From Candidatus Nanopelagicales bacterium (GTDB lineage Bacteria; Actinomycetota; Actinomycetes; S36-B12): a DNA stretch of 64,000 bases. Under the pieces are notes generated by a model. That model worked only from the letters and a program-made list of their open reading frames with translations, was not told the origin of the DNA and did no database searches. Where the stretch lies: assembly GCA_018402235.1 (NCBI GenBank), contig JAGYJJ010000004.1:641256-705255 (forward strand). The letters run 5' to 3'. Numbering within the stretch: position 1 is the first letter of the stretch; every line of letters starts with the position of its first letter. Position numbers and translations under genes: made by a program. Below, in pieces: positions 18,887 through 27,540 of this stretch.

Positions 18887-21800
18887 TTAGGAAACATTGA
18901 CGGTGATGTCTGGGCTCGCGCCTGCGGCCTGCTGCTTGTCAACAACGAGGACCCGATAGGTATACGTGGCACCCGCGGGCGCCGCCCTTTTTACTCGGAA
19001 CACCACGCGCCCTCCCTTCTTCGTGGTGCCGCGCTGCACGGTTTGCCATTCGCCATCCACCAGGGCCTGACGCCAGACCGTCAATCCCTTCCGACCCGGG
19101 GTGACCTTCGCACGGATGGTGAAGGATTTACCCGCGGCCACATCCATCGTCTGCGGTGTTCTCAGAGCCACGGTGCGCCCCCGAACGCTCGGGACCACCG
19201 CTACCCGGAAGTTCTCACCTACACCGATCGGCTGCTTCTTGCGGACGACAACAACGCGGTACTCCTGGGTGGTGTTGGGCGGCCATGCCTGCTTGATTCG
19301 GTAGGCGACGTTGCCGTTTGCCTTGGTGCGCTTCTTTTTGAAGGTAACCCATTCGCCACCGTCCAGTCGCTGGAACCAGACTCGCAACCCCTTGCGCTGC
19401 GGCGTTACCTTGGCACGAATGGTGAAGGGCTTCAGCGCCTTTACCTGGCGATCCACGGGTGTCAGCATTTGTACTTGTCGCTCGTAACTCACCGTGGGTT
19501 GCGTGGGCGCAGCAGGTGCGCTTGGTGCCTGCGGAGTAGAGATCGGTACTCCGGCACTTCCATCCACCGCGTTTATGTACGACGACTTCAAACCCAGTGC
19601 ATTACGCAGTTGATTGCCGCTACGGGTGACTGTGCTCCCGTCGGCCAAGGTCGCCTGGACAGTCCGCGCAACACCAGATGGATCCCTGTTGACGATCTCG
19701 ACCTTGTTCACTTCGCCCACACCGAAGGCCCGAGCCATATCCCCTTGGCCGACGGTAACCGTCCACGAGCGGTTCGGATTGTCCTCACTGAGCGACCACG
19801 GATCGGCAACGGACCGAACGTAGGGAAGATCCCCTCCCCATTGATCAGCGCTTGCCTGGCTGGCACCGCCATTGGAAGAGGAGTAGAAGGCGCGGATCGG
19901 CTTGCCTTCGTGCAAGATCGCCAAGCCGGTTGTGGGTGAAGCGTGCGTGGCGTTTACCGCGTTAACCCACCGGTTGCCCTGGGGCCCGGACTGTTTGGAC
20001 CAGCCAGCGAACACCTGGTCGGAGTAGGGACCGTAACCATCGTCGACGTGACAGTTGCACGCGCCGCGAACGCCAGCAGCCATCGAGGAGAGGGCATAGG
20101 TACGGGCCGCGAGCACCTGCGCCTGCAACGCCGCATCGGGCCAGGAGCTACTGACTTCGGAGATGCCATAGAGGTACTCATCGCGAAGGCGCAACACATT
20201 CACTGCATTCAGCCGCGTTTGTGCGCCGCTACCCGTCGGCGTTATCTCAATTGCGCCGTAGCGGTACCGATGACCAGGGGAATCGAAGTTGCCGCCCTTG
20301 TCGATCACATTGGCAATTCCTGACCAGGTAAGCGATGCGCTGGGGAAGGTACCGAGTTCCTGCCGTGACCCTCCGACGATCTTGGCGGCTTGCACCGCAT
20401 TGGCATTCCCGGTGAAGTAGAAACTTTCCCCAGGGGCTGCCGTGACCACGTTGCCGCCCAGGTTGGCCTGGACCGAACCATCCCCTTCTACCGCTTCACC
20501 ACGAACCTGCACGTGCTTCTTTTGGTATTCGAGGTTCACGCGAATGGGCATGTCGTCTTGGACGGGACTCACGGTGGTGCCCTGGTAGTAGTGCGTGACG
20601 ATGGACGTGGCATCCATACCGGCTTTGGCCATGGCGAGAGCGCCGTACTGACTCATGCCCACACCATGGCCAAAGCCCGCTCCTGTCAAGGTGAAGGATT
20701 CAGGGGCACCGCAAGGATCCGGCGGCGAGGCAGGGGTGGCGAGCACTCGCCCGGTGCTCACCCACGGGTACAACGGTTGCCCGCCCGCAGTGGAATTCAT
20801 CGCGATTGTGTACGAACCTGGAGGTACTTGGTTACCAGCATCGTCGCGCTGATCCCAATCAATCTGCAGTGGTCCGGGCCCCTCTTGTTGACCACTGAGA
20901 TTGCGCACAACCTGGCCGCAGCGATTCGTGATGGCGATGGTCCATGCCAGGGGCGCATTCGTTGCCGCAGTGATGGACATCGGTCCAGCTGCCCATGCGG
21001 CTGGAATCGCCGTGGGGTTGACCATGCCAGCGCCCATCTTGGCGGTAGTAGCCGCACGAATAGCTGGGATTTGAACCTCGAGGTGCTTTCCAGGGCACGA
21101 GGTGGAACCGATGTCGCCGTGGCCACCGAGTACCTGCGCGTTAGCCGTCTGACCGGGGCGATACTGGGAAGTTCCCTTGTCTGAATCGGAAACGAGCGGA
21201 ATCGTTCCGTTCGGGTCGCGGTGATTCATCGCCAGTTTCCATGCGGTCAACGAGGAGATCGAATCAACAATCGCGGCCATCTGATCAGCGGGCGGTGCCG
21301 CCTTTTGGAAATTACCGATAGCGGATATCGCGAAGGTGTTGTTGTTAAAGCCAGCTGTGTGGCCACCCACCACTGCCTGGTCCAGCCCACCGGCACGACC
21401 TTCATAAAGGCGGCCGAATCGATCGACGAGGAAGTTGTACGCCATATCCGAGTAACGCAGACCACGCGTAAACCAGCTGTAAAGGTTGCGCACCTGCTTG
21501 GCGGCTTGTTCCGGGGTGTAGTTGTTCTTGCTCGCGGTGTGATGAACGAGTGCCGCCTTGATCGTCGGCGAGTACTGGGGCGATCCCCGCCGCAATGATT
21601 CATTTGCACCCCACTCGGCGCGGGTGATGATCGCCGGCATCGTCGCTTGCGTGCTGGCGCGGGCAACCGAAACTGGTGCGATGGCCGAGCCATCCGGCGG
21701 AGCAGGAAGTTCGGCATCTTCGTCGACCACCGGGTTGTCGACGAGCATTACCTCGGTGCCTTCGGGCTCCACGCCTCCCGGGGTGTCGATTCGCACCTGG

Positions 21801-22462
21801 ATGCCATCAGCTGTATCCGTCAAGAGCGGATCGGTGCCAAAGCGGATGCCGCGAGCCTCGAGCGAATCAGGATCAGGTCCGTGGTCGGTAATAGTTAACG
21901 GCTGCCAGGTACTCCACATGTCGCCCTCGCGCACCCGCACCAGAACCCGAGTACCCGGCTCAAATGGTTCCTCAGAGGTGATACCTACCAACGAGAACTC
22001 ATCGACCGTTTCGGCTCGAGCGGCAATAGCCGGCTCAAGAGCCTGCGCGGCTTCCTGCCCGTGGTCGTCGTGCCCGTGGTCGTCGTGCCCTTCCTCGTCG
22101 TGCCCGTGGTCGTCCTGCCCGTGGTCATCCTGCCCGTGGTCGTCCTGCCCGTGGTCGTCGTGCCCGTGTTCATCGCCCGTCAGCGTCAGGTTCGGCTCCC
22201 CAGCGATCCCCAACTCGCCTACGACGATGTCGCCCACCAGGGAATCCCACGAAGCCATAGCGACGGTCGACGCCTGCATCACATCCGGATCAACTCCGGT
22301 AACCGGCAGTGACTGGACCGTGGCATCGACAGGATCGCGCTGCGCGAGAAGCCGATCACTGTCTCCCTGCTCGTTGGGAAGCGAACCAAGAACTGGGATA
22401 GCTAGGCCACCAGCTACCAGCGACGGCACCAGGACGAGGGCGGTCACAGTTGAGCGCTTCAC
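18887..22462 (-). CDS. Secreted PGRP amidase fused to SpoIID/LytB domain
   Basis: 1,191 residues. Sec signal peptide (residues 1-28), a His/Asp repeat segment (about 95-140), then a PGRP-type N-acetylmuramoyl-L-alanine amidase (about 275-480) with Zn ligands in ALVHHTASKN and GGHGDIGSTSCPGKH. A FlgD-like Ig strand region follows. The SpoIID/LytB domain (about 590-960) opens with GAGFGHGVGMSQYGALAM and holds SSWPDAALQAQVLAARTYAL and RAFYSSSNGGAS. The C-terminus has two ~75-residue beta repeats (SFTIRAKVTPGRKGLTVWRQ type). SpoIID strips or cleaves glycan strands, so the protein can cut both peptide and glycan links in the wall. The substrate specificity is inferred. Confidence 0.9.
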   Translation of the reverse strand: MKRSTVTALVLVPSLVAGGLAIPVLGSLPNEQGDSDRLLAQRDPVDATVQSLPVTGVDPDVMQASTVAMASWDSLVGDIVVGELGIAGEPNLTLTGDEHGHDDHGQDDHGQDDHGQDDHGHDEEGHDDHGHDDHGQEAAQALEPAIAARAETVDEFSLVGITSEEPFEPGTRVLVRVREGDMWSTWQPLTITDHGPDPDSLEARGIRFGTDPLLTDTADGIQVRIDTPGGVEPEGTEVMLVDNPVVDEDAELPAPPDGSAIAPVSVARASTQATMPAIITRAEWGANESLRRGSPQYSPTIKAALVHHTASKNNYTPEQAAKQVRNLYSWFTRGLRYSDMAYNFLVDRFGRLYEGRAGGLDQAVVGGHTAGFNNNTFAISAIGNFQKAAPPADQMAAIVDSISSLTAWKLAMNHRDPNGTIPLVSDSDKGTSQYRPGQTANAQVLGGHGDIGSTSCPGKHLEVQIPAIRAATTAKMGAGMVNPTAIPAAWAAGPMSITAATNAPLAWTIAITNRCGQVVRNLSGQQEGPGPLQIDWDQRDDAGNQVPPGSYTIAMNSTAGGQPLYPWVSTGRVLATPASPPDPCGAPESFTLTGAGFGHGVGMSQYGALAMAKAGMDATSIVTHYYQGTTVSPVQDDMPIRVNLEYQKKHVQVRGEAVEGDGSVQANLGGNVVTAAPGESFYFTGNANAVQAAKIVGGSRQELGTFPSASLTWSGIANVIDKGGNFDSPGHRYRYGAIEITPTGSGAQTRLNAVNVLRLRDEYLYGISEVSSSWPDAALQAQVLAARTYALSSMAAGVRGACNCHVDDGYGPYSDQVFAGWSKQSGPQGNRWVNAVNATHASPTTGLAILHEGKPIRAFYSSSNGGASQASADQWGGDLPYVRSVADPWSLSEDNPNRSWTVTVGQGDMARAFGVGEVNKVEIVNRDPSGVARTVQATLADGSTVTRSGNQLRNALGLKSSYINAVDGSAGVPISTPQAPSAPAAPTQPTVSYERQVQMLTPVDRQVKALKPFTIRAKVTPQRKGLRVWFQRLDGGEWVTFKKKRTKANGNVAYRIKQAWPPNTTQEYRVVVVRKKQPIGVGENFRVAVVPSVRGRTVALRTPQTMDVAAGKSFTIRAKVTPGRKGLTVWRQALVDGEWQTVQRGTTKKGGRVVFRVKRAAPAGATYTYRVLVVDKQQAAGASPDITVNVS
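22055..22173. repeat. 15-bp tandem repeats coding (G-H/Q-D-D-H)n
   Basis: Seven to eight units of CTGCCCGTGGTCGTC-type sequence code GHDDHGQDDHGQDDHG and its continuation in the amidase N-terminal region. A His/Asp run outside the cell suggests metal binding. The near-identity of the units shows recent expansion. Confidence 0.85.
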
Positions 22463-22719
22463 GGCTGGTGCTCCCTTCGTGGGGAAGACCCCACCTCAGG
22501 TGAGGGTGCGATCGGGACGGGACATTGTTGACATATGGACGCGACAACACCGTGCCACGGATCCATTGATTTCACCAAGCCTCACACGGCACACCCGTCA
22601 CTCACGTCACCGGCACGCCCGAAAATCGGAACTTGCGGACTTCATGGTGCGTCACACGGGGGTAGGAGCGCTGCGTGCGTACCATGAATGGGCCGTAGCC
22701 ACACCACAGAAAGGCACCC
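22463..22719. promoter_or_regulatory. Divergent amidase/LCP promoter region
   Basis: 257 bp. GTGGGG-AAGA-CCCCAC (22480-22495) forms a small perfect hairpin in the amidase leader, close to the start. On the right, TACCAT (22680-22685) followed by AGAAAGG upstream of GTG 22720 looks like a -10 plus Shine-Dalgarno for the LCP gene. I compared the leader with the c-di-AMP riboswitch and did not recognise its core. Confidence 0.5.
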
Positions 22720-24153
22720 GTGTCCGTTCGAAGCACCGCCCGCCGAGGGACCACGATCTTCGCCGGCGTCGTGTCCGGTGCCGTGCTGGCCGTCACGGTC
22801 GTGGGTGCAGGTGTGACCTCGGTTATGGGGCAACTAGAGGGCAACATCACCGCCCTCGACGTCTCTGATCAGACCGGCGTGAGCCTCACCGACGCCGACT
22901 CCATCGTGGTGGATGGTGTTACGGGGCAGACATCTGCGTTCACCATGGTGGTGATGGGAAGCGACTCCCGAGTCGGCAAGGGCAACAGGGGCTACGGCAG
23001 CGTTGACAAGTTTGGCGCGGTAGAGCGCAGCGACACCACGATCGTGTTCCACGTCAATGCGGATCGTTCGCAGGCGATCGGGGTAAGTATTCCGCGAGAC
23101 ACCTTGATGACCCTTCCCGAATGCACCAAGGACGGCAAGACTGTGGGGGGCGAGCAAGGTCGCTTCAACGAAGCAATGTTCCTCGGTGGACCGGGATGCG
23201 TTTTGAAGGCGGTCGAGAAACTCTCCGGTTTGCAGATCGACAATTTCATGGTTATTGACTTCGGTGCCTTCAAGCGAATCACCGAAGCCATCGGTGGCGT
23301 AGAGATTTGCCTTGAAGAAGACGTCAACGATCCGCTCAGTGGACTCGTCTTGGACAAGGGGTTGCATACCGTGACTGGCGAGGAAGCTCTCGCCTTCGTT
23401 CGTGCTCGCAAAACACTGGGTGATGGCTCAGATACCTCGCGAATCCGTCGTCAGCAGGCCTTCTTGTCCTCAATGGCCCGCCAAGTGCTCTCCAGCGACA
23501 TTCTGCTCAACCCCGCATCACTGCTCGGCGTGCTGAACGCCGCAACCCAGAATCTCACGACCGATCCGCAACTGGCGAATATCGAAAATCTGCGCGATCT
23601 CGCCATCAGTTTGCGGAACCTGCGCCCGAAGGACATCACTTTCACCACCATGCCGTGGAGACCATCTGGCGATGGTGCCACCGTCATCATGGCTAAGAAG
23701 CGCGCGAACCCGTTGTGGGATGCAATGGCCAACGACACCCCGTGGCCACCAAAGGCCAACTCCGATCAACCGCTTCTGCGCAAGGCACCGGAAGAGCTCC
23801 GAGTCGAGATCATCAACGCCACCGGTCTGCCAGGCACAGGCAAGCAAGCCAAGAAGGCATTAAGAGACCAAGGTTTCAACGTAGTGAATGTGAAAAAGAT
23901 CAAGGACGCCAAGCTCAGCGAGTACCCCTCCGACAACACCGTGTGGTTCGACCCAGCATGGGATGTCTCTGCCAAGACACTCATCTACAGCACGGGATTC
24001 ACGAACACCGAGGAGATCGAAGGCCAAGGCAGCACCATGCGGGTGGTCATTACCGAACCGCTTACCTCGGCACGCTCCGTGTCCATCAGTGAAGCGACGA
24101 AGGATCTCACCGCCAACGTCAGTACCGGCGACGAAAGCTACTGCGCCTCCTAG
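22720..24153 (+). CDS. LytR-CpsA-Psr (LCP) wall-polymer ligase with LytR_C domain
   Basis: 477 residues, type II membrane protein with one helix at residues 13-34. LCP domain about 65-290: VVMGSDSRVGKGNRGYGSVD, ERSDTTIVFHVNADRSQAIGVSIPRDTL and ALAFVRARKTLGDGSDTSRIRRQQAF, with the Arg and Asp residues that bind the pyrophosphate and Mg. A LytR_C domain follows (about 360-450: VEIINATGLPGTGKQAKKAL). LCP enzymes move undecaprenyl-linked polymers to peptidoglycan or arabinogalactan-type acceptors. Being beside the polymer cluster it is the likely attachment enzyme. The stop shares CTAG with the convergent glycosyltransferase. Confidence 0.92.
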   Translation: MSVRSTARRGTTIFAGVVSGAVLAVTVVGAGVTSVMGQLEGNITALDVSDQTGVSLTDADSIVVDGVTGQTSAFTMVVMGSDSRVGKGNRGYGSVDKFGAVERSDTTIVFHVNADRSQAIGVSIPRDTLMTLPECTKDGKTVGGEQGRFNEAMFLGGPGCVLKAVEKLSGLQIDNFMVIDFGAFKRITEAIGGVEICLEEDVNDPLSGLVLDKGLHTVTGEEALAFVRARKTLGDGSDTSRIRRQQAFLSSMARQVLSSDILLNPASLLGVLNAATQNLTTDPQLANIENLRDLAISLRNLRPKDITFTTMPWRPSGDGATVIMAKKRANPLWDAMANDTPWPPKANSDQPLLRKAPEELRVEIINATGLPGTGKQAKKALRDQGFNVVNVKKIKDAKLSEYPSDNTVWFDPAWDVSAKTLIYSTGFTNTEEIEGQGSTMRVVITEPLTSARSVSISEATKDLTANVSTGDESYCAS

Positions 24154-25022
24154 ATCACCGGCGGCCTTCCCGCTTTCGCCATGCGCCACACCGTGCTCCA
24201 GCGCATGGGACTTCGTTCAGACGGGGCTTCACCGATGCCCTCTCGCAATCCCGCAAACCACGCACCTAGAGCTTGCTTATCTCCCGCCCTCAGCACTCTC
24301 AGCACTGTGAGCGCCACCCAACTACCCACATAAACGGGCTCCAGCACTACCGGAAGATTTCGTCTGGCTAACCAGACGCGATTGCGTGCGTTCATTCGGT
24401 AAAACTCTTCGTGCCGCAGTGGATTGATCACCGGGTGATGCACGACAAGATCCCCGGCGTACCAGCACGTGAAACCCGCGTCCCAAACACGCCACACCAA
24501 GTCGATGCCCTCGTGCCCGTAGAAGAACTCTCCTGGCCAGCCACCAGCCGCACCGAAGACGTCCCGGCGAATCGCCGTCGCCCCCTCCCACAAAGTTGTC
24601 GCATAACTTGAGCGCGTTCGATCGCCAACAAAAAGCCGCGGCACCCAACGCCCCGGCGGCTCCGCACCCGTCGCATCCTCCACGCGCGGCTGAATCAGTC
24701 CCAACATCGGGTCGGAATCGAAGCGTCCCTTGACCGATGCGAGGAAATGAGGATCGGGTATCGAGGCGTCGTCGTCGAGGAAGAACAAAAGGTCGCCATC
24801 CACTCGCCGCACGCCTGCATTGCGGCCAGCGGGGATACCGACGTTCTCGATCAATCCCTCGGCCTTGACCCCATCGGGAAGACCGGCGGGCTCCCAGCCA
24901 TTGCCGACCACCACGACGTCCACGGTCACATCACGCTGAGCAAGGACACTGTCGATTGCTCGCCGTAGATCCTCCGGACGCTTGCCCATCGTCAAGATGA
25001 CGACCCCGAAGTCCGGCTTCAT
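24150..25022 (-). CDS. GT2-family glycosyltransferase
   Basis: 290 residues, GT-A fold. VVILTMGKRPEDLRRAIDSV starts the fold, the donor site is VDGDLLFFLDDDASIP, and the acceptor region is FFYGHEGIDLVWRVWDAGF. Similar in layout to rhamnosyl- or galactofuranosyl-type transferases, but donor and linkage cannot be read from sequence. It ends the leftward operon that begins with the sulfotransferase at 28703 and overlaps its neighbours by 4 bp on each side. Confidence 0.88.
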   Translation of the reverse strand: MKPDFGVVILTMGKRPEDLRRAIDSVLAQRDVTVDVVVVGNGWEPAGLPDGVKAEGLIENVGIPAGRNAGVRRVDGDLLFFLDDDASIPDPHFLASVKGRFDSDPMLGLIQPRVEDATGAEPPGRWVPRLFVGDRTRSSYATTLWEGATAIRRDVFGAAGGWPGEFFYGHEGIDLVWRVWDAGFTCWYAGDLVVHHPVINPLRHEEFYRMNARNRVWLARRNLPVVLEPVYVGSWVALTVLRVLRAGDKQALGAWFAGLREGIGEAPSERSPMRWSTVWRMAKAGRPPVI

Positions 25023-25828
25023 GCGCGCAACTTGCTTGAAGACAAGATCGCCACCAGATGACCGACGATGGTGATAACACCGAGGATCGCCAGCGCAGCA
25101 ACTAGGACGCGGGTTGCCATCAGGTCCCCCACGAATGCATCAATCACACCGGCCACCAGAGCGAGCAGTGTCAACTCAACCGAGTGGTAGGCACGGTAGA
25201 AGGGGAAGAAGCGTGCCAGCGACCGCAGGGTACGAACCCCCGACGCTTGCGGGGTTCCCACCGTTTTCGTATCGGCCAGTTTCGGCAGATCGTTGTAGGC
25301 GCGAGAAACATGCACCATGTCATTGAGCGACTTATTGAACAGGACCAGAACGGCCAGGAGCGCACCAATCAGCGGCCAGGGTGTGTCGAGCCATCCGGCG
25401 TCCGGGAAACCAGCTGCGCGTAACCCCAGCGCGATGGGGATGAGCCCTTCGGTTACGTAGTGACCGACCCTGTCGAGAAAGACACCCTTGGGTGAGGACG
25501 TTTGTCGCCAACGGGCTACTTCACCATCACAGCAGTCCCACAGCATCTGCATCTGTCCAAGAAGCGCTGCGAGAAAGACTCCAGGCAGTCCGGGGATGAG
25601 TAGTGCGAATGCCGCACCCATGCCGGTCAGGATCATCAACGCCGTGACCCCGTTGGCTGAGATCGATGTGCGCAGCAACAGCCGTGTCAAGTATGGAGAG
25701 ATGCCACGCAAATAAACGTCCGCGACCCAATGCTCGGAGTTTGCGCGCATGCGCACGGCATCCGGCTGGCAGATAGCCCGCACCTGCGCGACGCTCGGCC
25801 GCTGCGGTCGAGCCTGCTGATCGCTCAT
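25019..25828 (-). CDS. CDP-alcohol phosphatidyltransferase family protein, variant motif
   Basis: 269 residues with about six membrane helices. The catalytic motif DG-x2-AR-x8-G-x3-D-x3-D appears as DGEVARWRQTSSPKGVFLDRVGH, so the last Asp is His. The first three acidic residues, which hold the metals and CDP, are kept. It couples (ATGA) to a second, longer CDP-alcohol enzyme upstream. Given the wall-polymer neighbours it may use a CDP-polyol or CDP-inositol type donor rather than make a phospholipid. Substrate unknown. Confidence 0.85.
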   Translation of the reverse strand: MSDQQARPQRPSVAQVRAICQPDAVRMRANSEHWVADVYLRGISPYLTRLLLRTSISANGVTALMILTGMGAAFALLIPGLPGVFLAALLGQMQMLWDCCDGEVARWRQTSSPKGVFLDRVGHYVTEGLIPIALGLRAAGFPDAGWLDTPWPLIGALLAVLVLFNKSLNDMVHVSRAYNDLPKLADTKTVGTPQASGVRTLRSLARFFPFYRAYHSVELTLLALVAGVIDAFVGDLMATRVLVAALAILGVITIVGHLVAILSSSKLRA

Positions 25829-27540
25829 CGACTACTCCTGAGCCACTGGACAGATGCCACTCCTGCGAACCATAGAACCCACCAGGTGAGCACAATCATC
25901 AGACTCGGCTCCCACACTGCGGTGATCGCCACCACAACGATGACGAGTAGGCGTCCATCCCAGCCGAAACCAAACCAGGTCAGCCACCGAGGCGGAGCAG
26001 CCCCTTGCAGGGATCGGTACAGGACGTCGTAATGGTGATACGCGATCGCGAACACGATCCAAAACGCGATCACGGAGAAATTCCCCGCCACCACGATCAA
26101 GGCGATGACCCCAAGTTCGAACACGCGCAGCCCGGTCGTTACGCCCCAACCGAAACGCCCCTGCAGGCTGGGACTAGATCGTGGAATGAGCCGCGCCACC
26201 AAGGCGGCGATCGGTCCGGCATCGAGTTGTGCGCGCAGCACCTGCACCCCGTCCACCGGAGTTATCCCAGACCAGGTGAGGGTGCGGGCAATGCGCCCGA
26301 CCAACACATAGAACATGGCGAAGACACCGGCGATCAATAGGCCGCCCAGTGCCCAGGCTGGTCCAGCAACCACCGCCAGCACGCTGATCAGTAGCCAGCG
26401 TTCACCGATCGGCATGTGAATAACCTTCTTGAACCAACGCACTGCCGATCGTCGGTTCATCCGCGCCGAAACATCCATGGCCGCAGACAAGCCACCGCGC
26501 GCGGCGTGGCGCCCATCGCCTGGTTCGCGGATAGAGACGGCAGGCACCGTTGCTTCGCGGAGCCGCTGCACCAGGGCAAAGTCGTAGTCCGACACGTGCC
26601 GAGTCGTCTGCACAACGATCAAGGCAATAGCGATCCACCACACGTCCAGGCCCAGGATCTGTGTATCCATCCGGGTGGCACCGATCGCCAATCCTGCATA
26701 GGCGGCGAATTCCTTCACCCGGTCAGTGGATGCGTCCAACCAGGCACCCAATGCGGTGAACTTCCGCGTGGCTCTGGCCACTTCCCCATCAACGCAATCC
26801 ACGATCAGGCTCAATTGCAGTAGTAGCGCGCCTGCGACAAGCCACGGCCACTGACCGGTCGCGAAGGACAGCGCAGCCCCAATGCCGATGATAAAGGAAA
26901 AGAATGTGATGAGGTTCGGGCTCATTCCCAACTTCAGGGCAATACGAGTGAGCGGCTTCGACGCCCTGCGCACCACGAAGGTCGAATAGAAACCATCGTC
27001 CACCCGATTGGCCAATAACCCGGTGATGCGCCGGTCCGAGACACTGTCCACAACAGCACGTGCCGCCGCCCTATCAGCGGGCGACCTAAACCACGGAACG
27101 TCAACGATCTCGACCCCACGCACCGGAACCTGGTAGCGCACCAACGCCACGACTACTGCCTCAACTAACTCCTCGGCTACCAAAGACAAAGCTCCGTCAG
27201 CAAGGGCCGAACGCAGGTCGTCGACAGCAACGCGGGCGTCTAATGCATCACGCGGGCTGATCACCACGGCCCCCACGCTGCGATGTGTGGCGTCGTTAAT
27301 TTCGTGGAAACTCGTTCCAGCCGAGACAACTCGGTGATGCCGAATAACCAAATCACCGCCGCGATCCATCGCGACTAACGCGGTGGTGACAGCAAACGGA
27401 TCCTCTGTGATCGGCGCGAGCGCGCGCTGCGGTACAACGAGATCCTCAGCGACGACTACCACCTGTGAGCGCCCATCGAGCGCTTCGATCAAGTGATCAA
27501 GGCTTCGATCCTGGGGACCGAGCGTGACAATGAGACTCAC
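25825..27540 (-). CDS. Two-domain CDP-alcohol phosphotransferase
   Basis: 571 residues from GTG 27540, chosen because GTGA overlaps the upstream stop; a longer frame to 27594 only adds antisense-like sequence. Residues 1-190 form a soluble alpha/beta domain of no clear family. A linker RVDDGFYSTFVVRRASKPLTRI leads to a canonical catalytic motif (DGEVARATRKFTALGAWLDASTD) with all four Asp, in a domain of about eight to ten helices. The linker plus membrane domain resembles the second half of inositol-phosphate cytidylyltransferase/DIPP-synthase fusions, but the N-domain lacks the G-x-G-T-R nucleotide loop. Likely forms a phosphodiester between two alcohols. Confidence 0.85.
   Translation of the reverse strand: MSLIVTLGPQDRSLDHLIEALDGRSQVVVVAEDLVVPQRALAPITEDPFAVTTALVAMDRGGDLVIRHHRVVSAGTSFHEINDATHRSVGAVVISPRDALDARVAVDDLRSALADGALSLVAEELVEAVVVALVRYQVPVRGVEIVDVPWFRSPADRAAARAVVDSVSDRRITGLLANRVDDGFYSTFVVRRASKPLTRIALKLGMSPNLITFFSFIIGIGAALSFATGQWPWLVAGALLLQLSLIVDCVDGEVARATRKFTALGAWLDASTDRVKEFAAYAGLAIGATRMDTQILGLDVWWIAIALIVVQTTRHVSDYDFALVQRLREATVPAVSIREPGDGRHAARGGLSAAMDVSARMNRRSAVRWFKKVIHMPIGERWLLISVLAVVAGPAWALGGLLIAGVFAMFYVLVGRIARTLTWSGITPVDGVQVLRAQLDAGPIAALVARLIPRSSPSLQGRFGWGVTTGLRVFELGVIALIVVAGNFSVIAFWIVFAIAYHHYDVLYRSLQGAAPPRWLTWFGFGWDGRLLVIVVVAITAVWEPSLMIVLTWWVLWFAGVASVQWLRSSR

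Noticed and set aside
22055-22173. CRISPR-like array
   Set aside because: The 15-bp units are contiguous, without spacers, and in frame with the amidase gene.
22463-22640. c-di-AMP riboswitch upstream of the wall hydrolase
   Set aside because: Such hydrolases often have it, but apart from one short hairpin I see none of the conserved core.
25019-27540. Phosphatidylglycerophosphate synthase or other phospholipid enzyme
   Set aside because: Not excluded by motif, but the operon with GT2 and sulfotransferase genes and the two-domain layout favour polymer synthesis.
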